Of a stretch of DNA of 64,000 nucleotides, positions 10,362 to 19,978 are shown piece by piece. The position numbers and the translations under genes are program-made. The notes beneath the pieces were generated by a model. The model was given only the letters and a program-made list of their open reading frames with translations, had not been told where the DNA came from and ran no database searches. Source of the stretch: Shinisaurus crocodilurus (lineage: Eukaryota > Chordata > Lepidosauria > Squamata > Shinisauridae); assembly GCA_021292165.1 (NCBI GenBank), contig CM037876.1, positions 35,175,075 to 35,239,074 on the forward strand, read 5' to 3'. The stretch's first letter is position 1; each line of letters opens with the position of its first letter.

Positions 10362-10547
10362 ACTCCGCTGCCAAACTCCTGTTTGCTCTCCCTGTTCGCT
10401 CGCTCTGTTCGCTCGCTCTCTGGGAGCCTGCTTGCCTTTTCACAGTCCCAAAAACAGTCCCAAAAACAGCTGGAGCCTCTCTCCTGTTGTGCTCCTGCTC
10501 AGCTGGGAGTCAGGAACAGAATGAGCTCCCAGGCCACGCCCTGCAAT
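10362..10547 (-). repeat. CR1 5' leader direct repeat, distal unit
   Basis: Second copy of the ~186-bp leader block. Between the two units, GAATGAGCTCTCAGGCCACGCC near 10312 is a third partial match to the unit end, so the leader resembles 5' monomers that expand in tandem. The end of this unit marks the likely 5' end of the CR1 copy. Confidence 0.88.
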
Positions 10548-10881
10548 ACTCTGTAGAACTTTACTTGCTAAGTGAATAAACAGGTAGAATTAGACCTGTG
10601 GTGTTACAGAGTGTTTCCTGACTCCATGGATTAATCTGCAAACGGGGAAGCTGGAAGCAAGTTGGATTACAGGCAGGCTGGGCTGGCATCTTCACAACAC
10701 GCTGCGAAAAGGGGGGAGCTGAGATCTGGAAGATCTGTGTGTGGAATAACAGGCCTCTGCTAGCACACAGACAGGATTTTAAATCTCCCATGCGCACACG
10801 CACTCTGCTGCTCACGCACACGCGCACCAACAAGACATAGACTGTTTACATAAAGTAAACAGTCTCCATATTCATCTAGTC

Positions 10882-11266
10882 CAGAGGTGGGCATAGTTCA
10901 GGCTTATCGGATCTACTTTTTCTTTTTTACTAGAACCCCCTAAGATCCACCAACCAGAGCCATGTGCAAAAAAAAGGCATACACTTGGAATGAAAGAATA
11001 GGGTACCTCTGAGCACAGGCTGATCCTAGGATTTGTTTTCAAGGCAAGAACTGAACTGACCCAACAATCCTTTCACACTAATGTCCACTCCTGATTCCCT
11101 TCATCCAAGCTTTCTTCATTTGGCTCTCAGCAGCCAAATTTAGGTGGAAATAGTCATGTTGTTGCTACTATTGTTAAACAATTGAAAGTCAGAAACTCTT
11201 GCCAATCTACTGCAAATCACCCAGATATCTATGAGTAGATCCTCAACTATCTTCTGCTCACCCCTG
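10882..11266. mobile_element. hAT-type MITE (CAGAGGTGGGCA ends)
   Basis: The left end CAGAGGTGGGCA and the right end TGCTCACCCCTG are inverted relatives. The flanks ATCTAGTC (10874-10881) and TTCTAGCC (11267-11274) match at six of eight bases, a decayed 8-bp duplication. No coding capacity. Confidence 0.6.
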
Positions 11267-11393
11267 TTCTAGCCAAGAAACTAAATGAATTCCTTACCTG
11301 TCTCTTCATTATAGAAGATGCTAGACAGACACCAACAGCTAAACCATTTTTTTTTTTTAATAGAAAGCATCTAATATACAGTATCTGAAGAGC

Positions 11394-11462
11394 TAAGGCT
11401 GCAATCATGGGAGTAAGCCCAACTGAACTGTAATTCATTTCTGAGTAAACATGAATGAGATT
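11394..11462. mobile_element. Diverged short palindromic MITE
   Basis: GCTGCAATCATGGGAGTAAG near the left end and TTCTGAGTAAACATGAATG near the right end match the short palindromic MITE at 4702-4787. Confidence 0.55.
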
Positions 11463-11479
11463 ATCTATCAAATTGAAAT

Positions 11480-13310
11480 GACAAAAGATGAAGTTCTAGG
11501 ACTGACAAATTACAAATTAATTGGGTTCAGATGACATATACCCAAGAGTTTTTAAAGAAACTGCAAAATTGCTGTACTCAGGGCCGGCGCTACCGCTAGG
11601 CCAACTAGGCGGTTGCCTAGGGCACGCGGCCGAAGAGGGCGCGCGGCCGAAGAGGATCCGTGGAGGCCGGCAGCGGGGTGCGCGCGGGGCCGGCGTGGCT
11701 GGCGGGCGCTCCAATGGGCAGGCGCCGCGTCCGGGCTGGAGGCGCCGCAGAAGGAGGCTCAGCGCCGCACAGCACTGAGGCAGCGAGCGAGCAGAGCTCG
11801 ATCCTGATCCGTGGAGGCCGGCAGCGGCGAGGAGAGCCAGCCAGCCCTCGCCAGACGCCCTCGACGGGCATCTCCTCCAGCCGCGGGTGCGTTCCCGGCT
11901 CCGCTCCCGGATCGCTCGGCGTGGGGTGGGGGCCTCCCGCCCTCGCTCGCGGCTCTTCTGCCGGGCCGGCGCGGCTGCCGAGCGCCACGCGGGGCACCTG
12001 CCTCCCTTCCGGCCGCCGCCGCAGGAGTTGCCTCGGCCGGGCCGTGGTCGGCCGGCTGGAGCGCCGCGGCTCCCCAGCCCAAAGGGCGGCGCGTCCCTCC
12101 CGCGGGCGGGCGGTGGTGGGCGCGAGGCGAGGGTCGCCCACCCAGCCGATATCCTCGCTCACTCGCCCGCCGCTGCGCCTCCACCCGCCCTCCGCCCTCC
12201 CGCTCGCTCGCTGCCGCTGCGCCTCCCACCGCCATCGCCACCCCCCCAACCCCCCCGTCACCCCCAACCCCCCGTCACCTACCTTCGTCGCGGGCAAAAA
12301 ACAGCGCGGGGGTCGTGTCACGTCACTTCAGGAGCAGCAGCAGCAGCAGCCGCCGCAGCCAGGGCGGGGGGGGGGAAGGTAGGTGCAGGGTTTTTTTTTT
12401 TTGCTTTGGAGAGGGGGGGGCGCTAAATAGTTTTTCGCCTGGGGCGCCAAACTGCCCTGCACCGGTCCTGGCTGTACTCCTAATAAAAATATGCAACTTA
12501 TCACTAAAATTGGCTTCTTTGTACCATAGGATTGGAAGGTAGCTAAAATAGCATCACTTTTTTAAAAAGGGATCCAGGGGGAACCAGGAAATTAAAGGTG
12601 TGTTAGCCTAATGTCTTTGTCCTGGATAAATTGGTAAAAAGCACTCTTAAAGCTAGAATTATTAAACATAAACAAGCCTTGATGAAGAAGAATCAGCAGG
12701 GATTCTGGAAAGGAAAATCCTTTGTCACCAACCATTTAGAATTATTCAAGGGCATCAACAAGTACTGAGCTACAATCTGGTAAACATACGCTTGGATTTT
12801 GACAAAGGCCCCTTACTAAAGGCTCCTGAATAAATTTAGCTGTCATGGGATAAGAGAACAGGTTTTCTTATGAATTGGTAACTGGCTAAAGAATATGAAG
12901 CAGAGAGTTTTCACAATGGAGGGAAGAAAGCAGTGGCAAATTGTGAATGAGACTCAGTACAACTGACTATAAGGTGATCCACGTTGGCCAAACATAAATT
13001 AACCCCAATTTCATATATACGCTGATGGTATCTGAACTGGTTGTGATTAAAGAAAGATTTGGGGTCAGTACTGATTCCGTGTGCAGAGTTGGTCAAAAAG
13101 GCAGATTTCATACCAGGATTTATTAGGGAAGAGGTTGAAACTGAAATTTTCGGTCTCATAATATTTTTTTATAGATATGTGGCGCTGTCACATTGTACTG
13201 ACAGTATTGGAATACTGTGTACAGTTCTGATCCCCCATCTGAAAAAGGTCATCATAGAGCTGGAAATATGCCAAAGAGGATAACCAAATGATCAAGGGGA
13301 TAGAACAGCC
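11480..13310 (+). mobile_element. Old CR1-type LINE ORF2 fragment, split by a hAT insertion
   Basis: Diverged RT signatures run through in several frames: a GSDDIYPRVFKE-like segment (11521-11560), a NYR.VSLMSL-like segment after the interruption (about 12590-12620), an SFVTNHLELF-like region near 12730, and an LEYCVQF-like segment with EKVQ-like remnants near 13210-13290. Many stops and indels show long decay. The copy is interrupted at 11579-12470. The RT fragment is plus strand, opposite to the near-complete CR1 next door. Confidence 0.75.
11579..12470. mobile_element. GC-rich 892-bp non-autonomous hAT element with perfect target duplication
   Basis: Ends are CAGGGCCGGCGC and the inverted GCACCGGTCCTG. 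Both sides carry GCTGTACT (11571-11578 and 12471-12478), a perfect 8-bp target duplication. Next to the left end lies AGGCGGTTGCCTAGGGC and next to the right CGCCTGGGGCGCC, familiar from hAT MITEs. The centre is extremely GC- and CpG-rich, with a repeated GATCCGTGGAGGCCGGCAGC (about 11656 and 11808), a short tandem GCGGCCGAAGAGG near 11628-11657, and a CAG run near 12332-12345. Long reading frames on both strands here reflect base composition. No transposase motif is seen. Confidence 0.88.
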
Positions 13311-13584
13311 TTTCCCAACTTGGAGCCCTGCAGATGTCTTGGACTTACAATTCCCAGGATTCCTGACCACTGACTATACTGCCCAGGCCTGATGCGAGTT
13401 TAAGGAGAGGCCACCCTTTGGCCTGCAGGCCTAATCTGGCCCATGGAGGTTGCCCATCTGGCCTGAGAGCCTCTCTTGATTCCTACATTGGAGTGGGGCT
13501 TTTCCAATCCACTGGGGAAGCCACCATGACTGAACTGGTGGCTGGGGAAGCTCTGGAGCAACAGAGAACACGTCTGCTCCATCT

Positions 13585-13692
13585 TCAGCCTTTCAGATAT
13601 TTGAGGACATCAATCATGTTGACCCGTAAACTTCTCTTCTCCAGAATAAACATACCCAGTTCTTTCAACGATTCCTCGTAGGACTTGGTTTA
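13585..13692 (-). mobile_element. CR1-type LINE fragment, C-terminal ORF2
   Basis: The minus strand contains the CR1 signature seen in the intact copy around 6190-6300: contributions to a threonine/leucine-rich segment ending near the FSLQKR-like region, with CCCAGTTCTTTCAACGATTC on the plus strand. It is short and diverged. Confidence 0.6.
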
Positions 13693-13699
13693 ATGTGAA

Positions 13700-14880
13700 G
13701 ATATTGGTTGAGAAGCAAAGTGGGTGACGCATGTCAAGTCAATCACCAAAAAATACTGCTCTCATCTTCAGGTTTATCATCACTATGAACAGAGGGTAAT
13801 TTTGATCAAAAGGATCAGCAGCAGCTGCTCAAAAGAGACAGACAGAGAGAGCAAGAGAGAGCCATTCACATTTGATTGCCTCATCTGGCCTAGAAAAGGG
13901 TGGGGGTGTGGGGAGCATAACTTTAAACCTCCAGATGCACTGGAGGATTTGATTTCATTTAATCTGGAGAAGAGAAGAATTTGTCACCTAAGGAAGATGA
14001 AAATCCTCTTCAATTTTTGTGCCGCCATCCATGCATGATGGTTATTGGCTGTGTCCACGGAAGAAGCTGACATTATGATGAACTATTTAGTAACTTTCTC
14101 CAGCTTGATTGTCCACAGAGATTTGGTATTTTGTCAGGCCCAAGTGACTACTTCTGTTGAAAAGCTATTTTTGTTTTGGTATTTGCTGGAATGTTTTTTT
14201 GTGTGGGGAATGTGGGCTTTGGGGACTTGTGGAAGCCTTGAAATTTCAATTGTGTATCATAATATACTATTTCTTGCTCATCTAAGCAGTTAGGCGTAAG
14301 ATTTATTAACTTTTAATTTTCAGAAAGCTTCCATAAACTAAAATGGATCTCAGCTGTGGTGTGGCTAAATGTATGCAACGACAACAAAAACCCTGTAGAA
14401 TGTAAAATCGCTTAAAATCATTGAGACTGCAAGCCCCATCATCCCCAGCCACCATGGGCAATGCTGTGCTGGCTGGATGTAGAGGGTACCAGGCTGGGTA
14501 AGGGTGCTATAAATGATACAAAGATTTAATCAATGAAACCAATCTCTGTTAGCCTGCCATCAAATCAATTTTGACTTGCCAAATGATTACATTTAATTGT
14601 TTTGAATAAATGTGTCCATGTTTGTCATATATAGTATTTTAAGATTAATTTATTGTAAATTAAGAGATTTTATACTTTAAGCTTATAATCCTATGTATGT
14701 TTCAACAGAAAAAGTTGTACAACTCCCAGCATTCCCCAGCCAGTCAACCTTTCTTTAGCCCCAGTGGGATGTGGGAGGGGAATTTAGGAGGGGAAAGTGG
14801 CTGAGTGGGAAGGTTTAACCCCCCCCTACCCACATGTGGTGGTCCTGATTCAGATCAGGGGCCCACATGCTTACACTAAA
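13700..14880. other. Unassigned sequence with decayed repeat pieces
   Basis: Contains a possible CR1-like remnant near 13935-14010 and a hAT-hairpin remnant near 14430-14500 (CATCATCCCCAGCCACCATG). No gene is seen. A fragment with ACAACTCCCAGCATTCCCC lies near 14718. Confidence 0.45.
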
Positions 14881-14881
14881 C

Positions 14882-15017
14882 CAGGGCTCTCCAACCTTGG
14901 GTCCCCAGATGTTGCTGGACTACAGCTCCCAGAATCCCTTGCGATTAGCCATGCTGGCTGGGTATGCTGGGAGCTGTAGGCCAGCAACATCTGGGGACCC
15001 AAGGTTGGAGAGCCCTG
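14882..15017. mobile_element. hAT hairpin MITE (CAGGGCTCTCCAACC type), perfect target duplication
   Basis: A 136-bp near-perfect palindrome. The left end CAGGGCTCTCCAACCTTGGG mirrors the right end. It is bordered by CACTAAAC at 14874-14881 and 15018-15025, an exact 8-bp hAT target duplication. The centre holds ACTACAGCTCCCAGAATCCC. Related elements occur at 41342-41476, 56616-56736 and, as a half, 23278-23345. Confidence 0.92.
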
Positions 15018-15129
15018 CACTAAACTAAAACAAAAGTTAGGATCTGCTACACGCTACACATTTACCGTAGTAGTGTGTAGTTTAGCCCTAAGTTCCCTGC
15101 TTGAGTGTAAATGTCATAGCTGTGATGGC

Positions 15130-15625
15130 ACAAAAATAGGAAGCTGGTTTATGCCATCTGGCCCAGTATTTTTTTTAATATTTTATTATTTTATCAACAA
15201 ACAATACTACATGAAAACATAACTGATGCCAAGCATGAAATAACCTATCAACAATGGTCTGGATATAGCAATACAGGTATATAAAACTGTAAGGCTAAAC
15301 TTCCTCGGAGGGTCTACCAATCTAGATTTAGCTAGGGAGTTTTAATTAGGTCTTTCCAGATGGTTACATGTGATTGTGGAGGTTTCAACTGGTTGGCTAA
15401 AGAAATCCAGGGTTTCCAGCATGTGTAAAAGTCATTGTCAATTGCATTATTATGCTTGGCACTTAGCAATTTGGTTAATTTTTATAGTAATGCCAGTGGC
15501 TTGCCAGGGTCTCAGGAGGATGGTTTTCCACATCATCTGCTATCTGGTCCTAGATGCCACAGATTGAACCTGGGACCTTCTGTTGGTGAAACTGATGTTC
15601 TACCAATGAACTAAAGGTCCCTCCA
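15130..15625 (-). mobile_element. tRNA-derived SINE, interrupted by an L1 tail
   Basis: On the minus strand the head (about 15560-15625) has a tRNA-like GTTCATTGGTAGAACATCAG and a box B GGTTCAATCTG. The SINE end (AGCTTCCTATTTTT read on the minus strand, 15130-15165) lies on the other side of an L1 insertion. Comparison with the copies at 31868 and 56414 shows the two parts belong together and that about a dozen bases of SINE are missing at the junction. Confidence 0.7.
15166..15497 (-). mobile_element. L1 LINE 3' end, 5'-truncated
   Basis: On the minus strand the segment begins with decayed L1 ORF2 C-terminal coding sequence (a WKPWISLANQL-like segment near 15390-15420) and finishes with AATAAAATATTAAAAAAAA, a polyadenylated tail at 15166-15185. 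It sits inside a SINE. Confidence 0.65.
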
Positions 15626-16428
15626 AAGTATCAACTACTGGCACCCTGAGAACTGGCATGGTCTTATCCTTCTCATAGTTTCCTTGATAGAGTATAGGAT
15701 CGCGCTATAGGTCTGCTGCTTTCCAGTACATTTGGGAGATCATAAGCCTAGTGACCTACCTAATAGACTGTAGCCCTGAACCTTTCCCTTGTGTCCTAAG
15801 AGCTTGTCACTACATACAGAATAATACCCATCCACCAAGCAGATGCAGATGACAGCTCTGAAATATAGTCTTGGAATGAAAAAGAAGATAAATCCAGCAA
15901 AACAAAGAATCCCAAATGCACTTGTACTGCTTCCGCTGTGATATAATAGTAATAGCTTGATCTTTCCAATTCAGGGTCAGAACCTTAGTCTCACTCCTAT
16001 CTTCTCCTATCACTGTGTGTGATTTAAAAGGCATTACTGCAGACCTCCAGAGGCAATGTCACTTTAGGAAACAGTGGGGAGTAAGACAATCCATGAAGGT
16101 GGAAGGGGCAAAATCCATTGATGGGGGTAGGGGGCATCTAACCTTGACTCCTTTCTGGAAGAAGCTTCCCCTAGGGACTCTACTAGCATCTGGCCAGATA
16201 AGTATCTACTTCCTTTCAAGTCATTATTATGTCAGCATTTTAAGAGATTTATTCCTTGGAATGGTTACAAATATTAGTTTAGGTGCTACTTTTAGAAGAA
16301 TTGTTAATCGGGGGGGGGGGTTATGTGCTGTAAGAAGACCCTAATTTCCTTCTCACCCTTCAGCTCCTTTAGCTAAGGGAGTGCTCATCCCTTATATTAG
16401 TAGAGATACTGGTGCAAATAATCCTATA

Positions 16429-16678
16429 CACTCATGCCTTGGATTGAGAACATAATTCGTTCCAGAAACATGCTTGTAATCCAAAACACTCTTATATCAA
16501 AACGAAATCCCCCCAAAAAAATTTGTACAGAGATTTTTAATTTAAGCCGTACTACAGTACTTGTATTGCAAGACGTCGCTTGTATATCAAGTAAAAAAAA
16601 ATTAAATAAATATTTAAAAATTTGCTTGTCTTGCAAAACGCTCTCAAACCAAGTTACTTGCAATCCAAGGTATTACTG
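16429..16678. mobile_element. Tigger-like (Tc1/mariner) MITE, copy 1
   Basis: The inverted ends CACTCATGCCTTGGATT and AATCCAAGGTATTACTG are flanked by TA on both sides (16427-16428 and 16679-16680), the Tc1/mariner target duplication. The body contains TTACTTGCAATCCAAGG and a long A/T-rich centre. A second copy in opposite orientation lies at 19979-20182. No coding capacity. Confidence 0.83.
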
Positions 16679-16689
16679 TACTGTGTGGC

Positions 16690-16772
16690 ATATGTCAGCC
16701 TTCCCTAACCTGATCCCATCCGTATGTTTTGGACTTCAACTCCCATTGCATCGGGTTTGGGAACGCTGGCCT
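16690..16772. mobile_element. Half of a hAT hairpin MITE, diverged
   Basis: CAGCCTTCCCTAACCTGATC, then ACTTCAACTCCCATTGC and GGGTTTGGGAACGCTGG are decayed versions of the hairpin MITE family seen at 14882. Confidence 0.5.
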
Positions 16773-16779
16773 ATGGGAT

Positions 16780-17307
16780 GATGGTTTATTTGTGTGCTTG
16801 CCTTCAATAAAAAGAAGTGTTGGGAATGCAGGCCTGCCTGCGTCTTATTTCCTGACACTTAGACGTTCCACTCCCTAGACCCAGTTAAATGGGGAATTGT
16901 AGTCACTTAGTTAGTACTGAGAGAAAGGCCCTCTGCATCTGCTGAGGAACAACCTTTTTGTAATAGTAGTGGGAGTAGTACTATCGAACCCTAACACCAA
17001 AAACTGATGCCAAGGCTAAGTTAGCTCTGGATCAAGTTAAGGTCTGATGTATCAGTGGTAGCTGAGGGGTACAAGGGTAGGGAAGTGCTCCCCACGACTG
17101 CCTTGCCTTCCTTTTCTTTCCACCATTTCACCTCACTGGTAGAGGACTAGGGCAGAGTGCAATTCCCAACTGTATTGTTTGTCTTGGTTGCTGGCTGGAA
17201 CTTGGGTCTCCCTGGCAAAATGTATGGAATGCTTTATGATCCTTTTGCTGAAAAACTACTTGGCATATTCTGTTGCACTGCCAGCTGGTCATGAAAGATG
17301 AAAGACA

Positions 17308-17343
<36 letters not shown>

Positions 17344-17585
17344 TCACAAATACTGCCAGGATTTGTCCAGAAGGTGCTACATAATGTATGAACAGACGGT
17401 CAAACCGCTTCCTCGTAAATCTCTTAGGTACATTCTTCTTGAGGAAACAAGGAGAGAAAGAGGTATGAGAGGGATAGAATAGAAAGAAGAATCATTTACC
17501 TCTCAGTCCTGCATTCAAATCATTGGAAAACTTTGGATAGTTAAATGGTTCCAGAACATCCCAGCCTAAAAGCCCTAATTACTAG
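16780..17585. other. Unassigned sequence; (CT)n(CA)n microsatellite at 17308-17345
   Basis: Apart from the CT/CA microsatellite no repeat, gene or regulatory element can be named. Confidence 0.5.
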
Positions 17586-17589
17586 GGAT

Positions 17590-17992
17590 TAGGGCAGCCA
17601 TTTATGAATCAACAAACAAGAGGAAATGCATCACCGAAAAGCGAGGACGAAAGGGGGCACTGATTTGCGTAAAATTTGCATGTCCTAATTTCTATGTATA
17701 GATGCAAATTTAGACATTATTATTAAAATTCAAACAGAAATACAGTACATCTCACCATAGTGTGGGAGACTGACCAGGTGATCTGTGTGCCTTTCTCACT
17801 CTTCTGCCCAAGTACTGTTGATGGACAACTTCAAGGCCCAGCTCTTCCTTCTGATGGTTCTTTGTCTTTAAACTGAAAGTGGCCTGGTCAGCCCTTCAAA
17901 ATAAAGGACAGTCCTCTGACACCCCTTAAAACAGAGAAGTGTCCTCTGTTAAAAAAGAAAAAGAAAAAAAAAAAGGACACGTGGCCACCCTA
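17590..17992. mobile_element. hAT-like MITE (TAGGGCAGCCA ends), perfect target duplication
   Basis: A 403-bp element starts TAGGGCAGCCA and ends with the inverted TGGCCACCCTA. CTAGGGAT lies on both sides (17582-17589 and 17993-18000), an exact 8-bp duplication. A relative with the same body (GACTGACCAGGTG, GGTTCTTTATCC) is at 33335-33658. The plus strand has an A-rich stretch near the right end. Confidence 0.85.
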
Positions 17993-18346
17993 CTAGGGAT
18001 AATAAGCTGAAGTGAGATGAAGGAATTGTGAACTGCAACTGCCTAAACATACTTACTTGGATATGAGTCTTATTGAAATCAAAGTAACTTTTATTTTTGA
18101 TTAAGAGTGCAATCCTATGTCCCTCCACCATATCTGGGAGGACATAGGATTGGGGCTGGAAGCCCCTGCGACCTCAGAAATTTTTTCCAAGGTCGCAGTA
18201 CCGTGGAGCGCTCGCCCTCCCCACCTCGTACCCAGTGCAGTTCTTTCCATGCCGGCAGGGAACCATAGAGGGGGCATTCGGGGGGGGGGGGAGCAAGGGC
18301 TTCCGAGGAATCCAGGCAGTGCCTTGGCCTCTCCTCATCAACAGCC

Positions 18347-19123
18347 CAGGGATGTTGAAGAGTCCTTGGTCTCGAGTCACGAGTCGAGTCACGAGTCTTT
18401 GGACCCGAGTCTCGAGTCCGAGTCCGAGTCCTTGCTCCAAAATGGTGACTCACGAGTCACGAGTCCTGAGTCACTCCCAAAACTGACTCCACGAGTCCCT
18501 ATTAAAATCAGTGGGGTTTTCCCCCAACAAAATAAGGCTACTTCAGATTATGTGGCTTAAATAAATTCTAGGCACAAGTGTGCCTTTTTATTTCAAAACT
18601 CTGCAACTGATTTTGGCAAGAACAGACCAGGCAGACAAACCCAAAATAACCAGGCAGGCAGAGGAGGCAGGGAACCCCAAAGCAGGCAGGCAGAGGCCTT
18701 TGTCTTGGACAATTCAAACTGTGGAACTGGTTAAGAAGAGACCAGGCAGGCAGAGGAGGCAGGGAACCCCAAACAGGCAGGCAGAGGCAGCCAAACCCAA
18801 AACGTCTGACCCTAACCCTAACCCCCCACAACAACACATCAATCAAAATAAATCTCAACACATCGTTGGGGCTGTGCTCCTGGTAGCTGTCCATAGTGGC
18901 CGAGCAGCGGCGACGCGCCTCGCCTCCATGCGCTCTTCACTGGTGATCGCGCTCCTTCTGGCACAGCCAGAAGACTCATCAACAGCCCAGGGATGTTGAC
19001 GAGTCCTTGGTCTCGAGTCCCGAGTCAAGTCTCGAGTCCCATTAAAAATATTGGGACTCGAGTCAGAGGGGGGACTCAGTCCGACTCACGAGTCGAGTCC
19101 TCGAGTCCGAGTCCCCATCCCTG
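18347..19123 (+). mobile_element. hAT-like element with GACTC subterminal repeats, copy 2
   Basis: The left end CAGGGATGTTGAAGAGTCC and the right end GAGTCCCCATCCCTG match copy 1 (1947-2631) in inverse orientation almost throughout. It differs in part of the middle (about 18805-18960), which has CCCTAACCCTAACCCC, a GC-rich stretch, and an extra CATCAACAGC before the inner CCAGGGATGTTGA near 18987. The same CATCAACAGC precedes the outer left end, so the element may be partly duplicated. Flanks show no clear 8-bp duplication. No transposase is coded. Confidence 0.8.
18810..18826 (+). repeat. Short telomere-like CCCTAA stretch
   Basis: CCCTAACCCTAACCCC is about two and a half telomeric units within GACTC copy 2. 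In copy 1 the same area has only one CCCTAA-like unit, so this may be a local expansion and not a true interstitial telomere. Confidence 0.6.
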
Positions 19124-19461
19124 TCGCGAGGAGAGGAAAAACATCTAGACAGCTGATTTCAAGGGCAAGGGGAGCACGGCGGATAGCCCATCTGCCACAC
19201 TCCTCCCACCCTGCATAGGATGCCTGCAATCCTCCAGGTTCAGAGGGTTGTGGGCACCCTCATAGGATTGCGCTGCCCATATGTTTAGGCTCAGAGCATT
19301 AATATAAACTATAGAGATAGCTGTGTTTATAGATGAAGCAGACCTGGGTGCCATTCCATCACCGGTCAGATGGTATAAGCTAGGGGTCCCCAGCCTTTTT
19401 TGGACCCATGGGCACATTTGGGAATTTGAGAAACTGCTGTGGGCAGCACCACAAAATGCCT

Positions 19462-19976
19462 AATCAGTCGATTGCCACTTTGGCATTGTTTCGTTTTTGG
19501 ATCTTAGGCTGCATCTTATTCAGCAAAAACTTCTGTTTCATGTCTGTTAGACACCACAAGTTCTCTTTAATAAGAGATTGTCTAATTCAGCTAATTGCTG
19601 GCAGTGCAATACAGCTAATGCTTCTTTTAAACATATGTTTTGGCAATGTCCAGTAGTTGCTTCTTTTGGGGAAGAGATTGTTACACAGATAAATTTTGTA
19701 TTGGAACAATCTTTAATATTCACTGATGTCCATGTTCTTTTAAATTATGTACCTGTTCCATGGAAATTAACAAATGGAAGGGGAAATGGATTTTCTGCAC
19801 CCTTTAGACAGCTAAAAAACTGATATTGCAAAATTGGAAGGATAAACACTCACCTCCTATAATGCAAAGGATTGAGGACCCTTCAATGCTTTCAATATAT
19901 GAACAGGTGGCATATAGACACCAACTTCAAATGGACACTTATTTGGATATTTGGCCCACTTTTGTTAAAGCCTCTA
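19462..19976 (+). mobile_element. L1 LINE ORF2 C-terminal fragment
   Basis: Translation gives the L1 C-terminal cysteine-histidine segment: a CWQC...FKHMFWQCP-like motif (about 19598-19640), then a QNWKDKHSPP-like stretch near 19835, in broken frames. It lies within a hAT element and ends where the Tigger MITE begins. Confidence 0.75.
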
Positions 19977-19978
19977 TA

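Larger units (their letters stand above)
5872..10547 (-). mobile_element. Near full-length CR1 non-LTR retrotransposon
   Basis: A ~4.7-kb element reads 5' to 3' from about 10547 down to 5872: a leader with a long direct repeat, ORF1, a 38-bp gap, ORF2, then a short 3' UTR ending in tandem ATTCTATG-type octamers (5872-5890). Those octamers are the diagnostic CR1 3' end. ORF1 is open and ORF2 has one in-frame stop. CR1 copies are normally short 3' stubs, as at 37345 and 33175, so a copy with leader and both ORFs is exceptional. No target duplication is obvious, as is usual for CR1. The 5' boundary is inferred from where the second leader repeat ends. Confidence 0.93.
18105..19278. mobile_element. 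Compound GCAATCCTATG-end element, host of a GACTC element
   Basis: The left end GAGTGCAATCCTATG follows TTAA at 18101. The right end is the inverted CATAGGATTGCGCTGCCC. The internal pieces GACCTCAGAAATTTTTTCC and GGATGCCTGCAATCCTCC recur in the elements at 28480-29875, 40829-41288 and 43327-43765, so this is a family of ~450-bp MITEs. This copy is swollen by the element at 18347-19123. Confidence 0.65.

Noticed and set aside
11613..12542. Several frames of 160-243 codons, rich in Ala, Pro, Arg and Gly
   Set aside because: They overlap on both strands of a GC-rich transposon interior, where stop codons are rare by composition. No motif was seen.
18810..18826. Interstitial telomere or fusion point
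   Set aside because: Only two to three units, embedded in a transposon.
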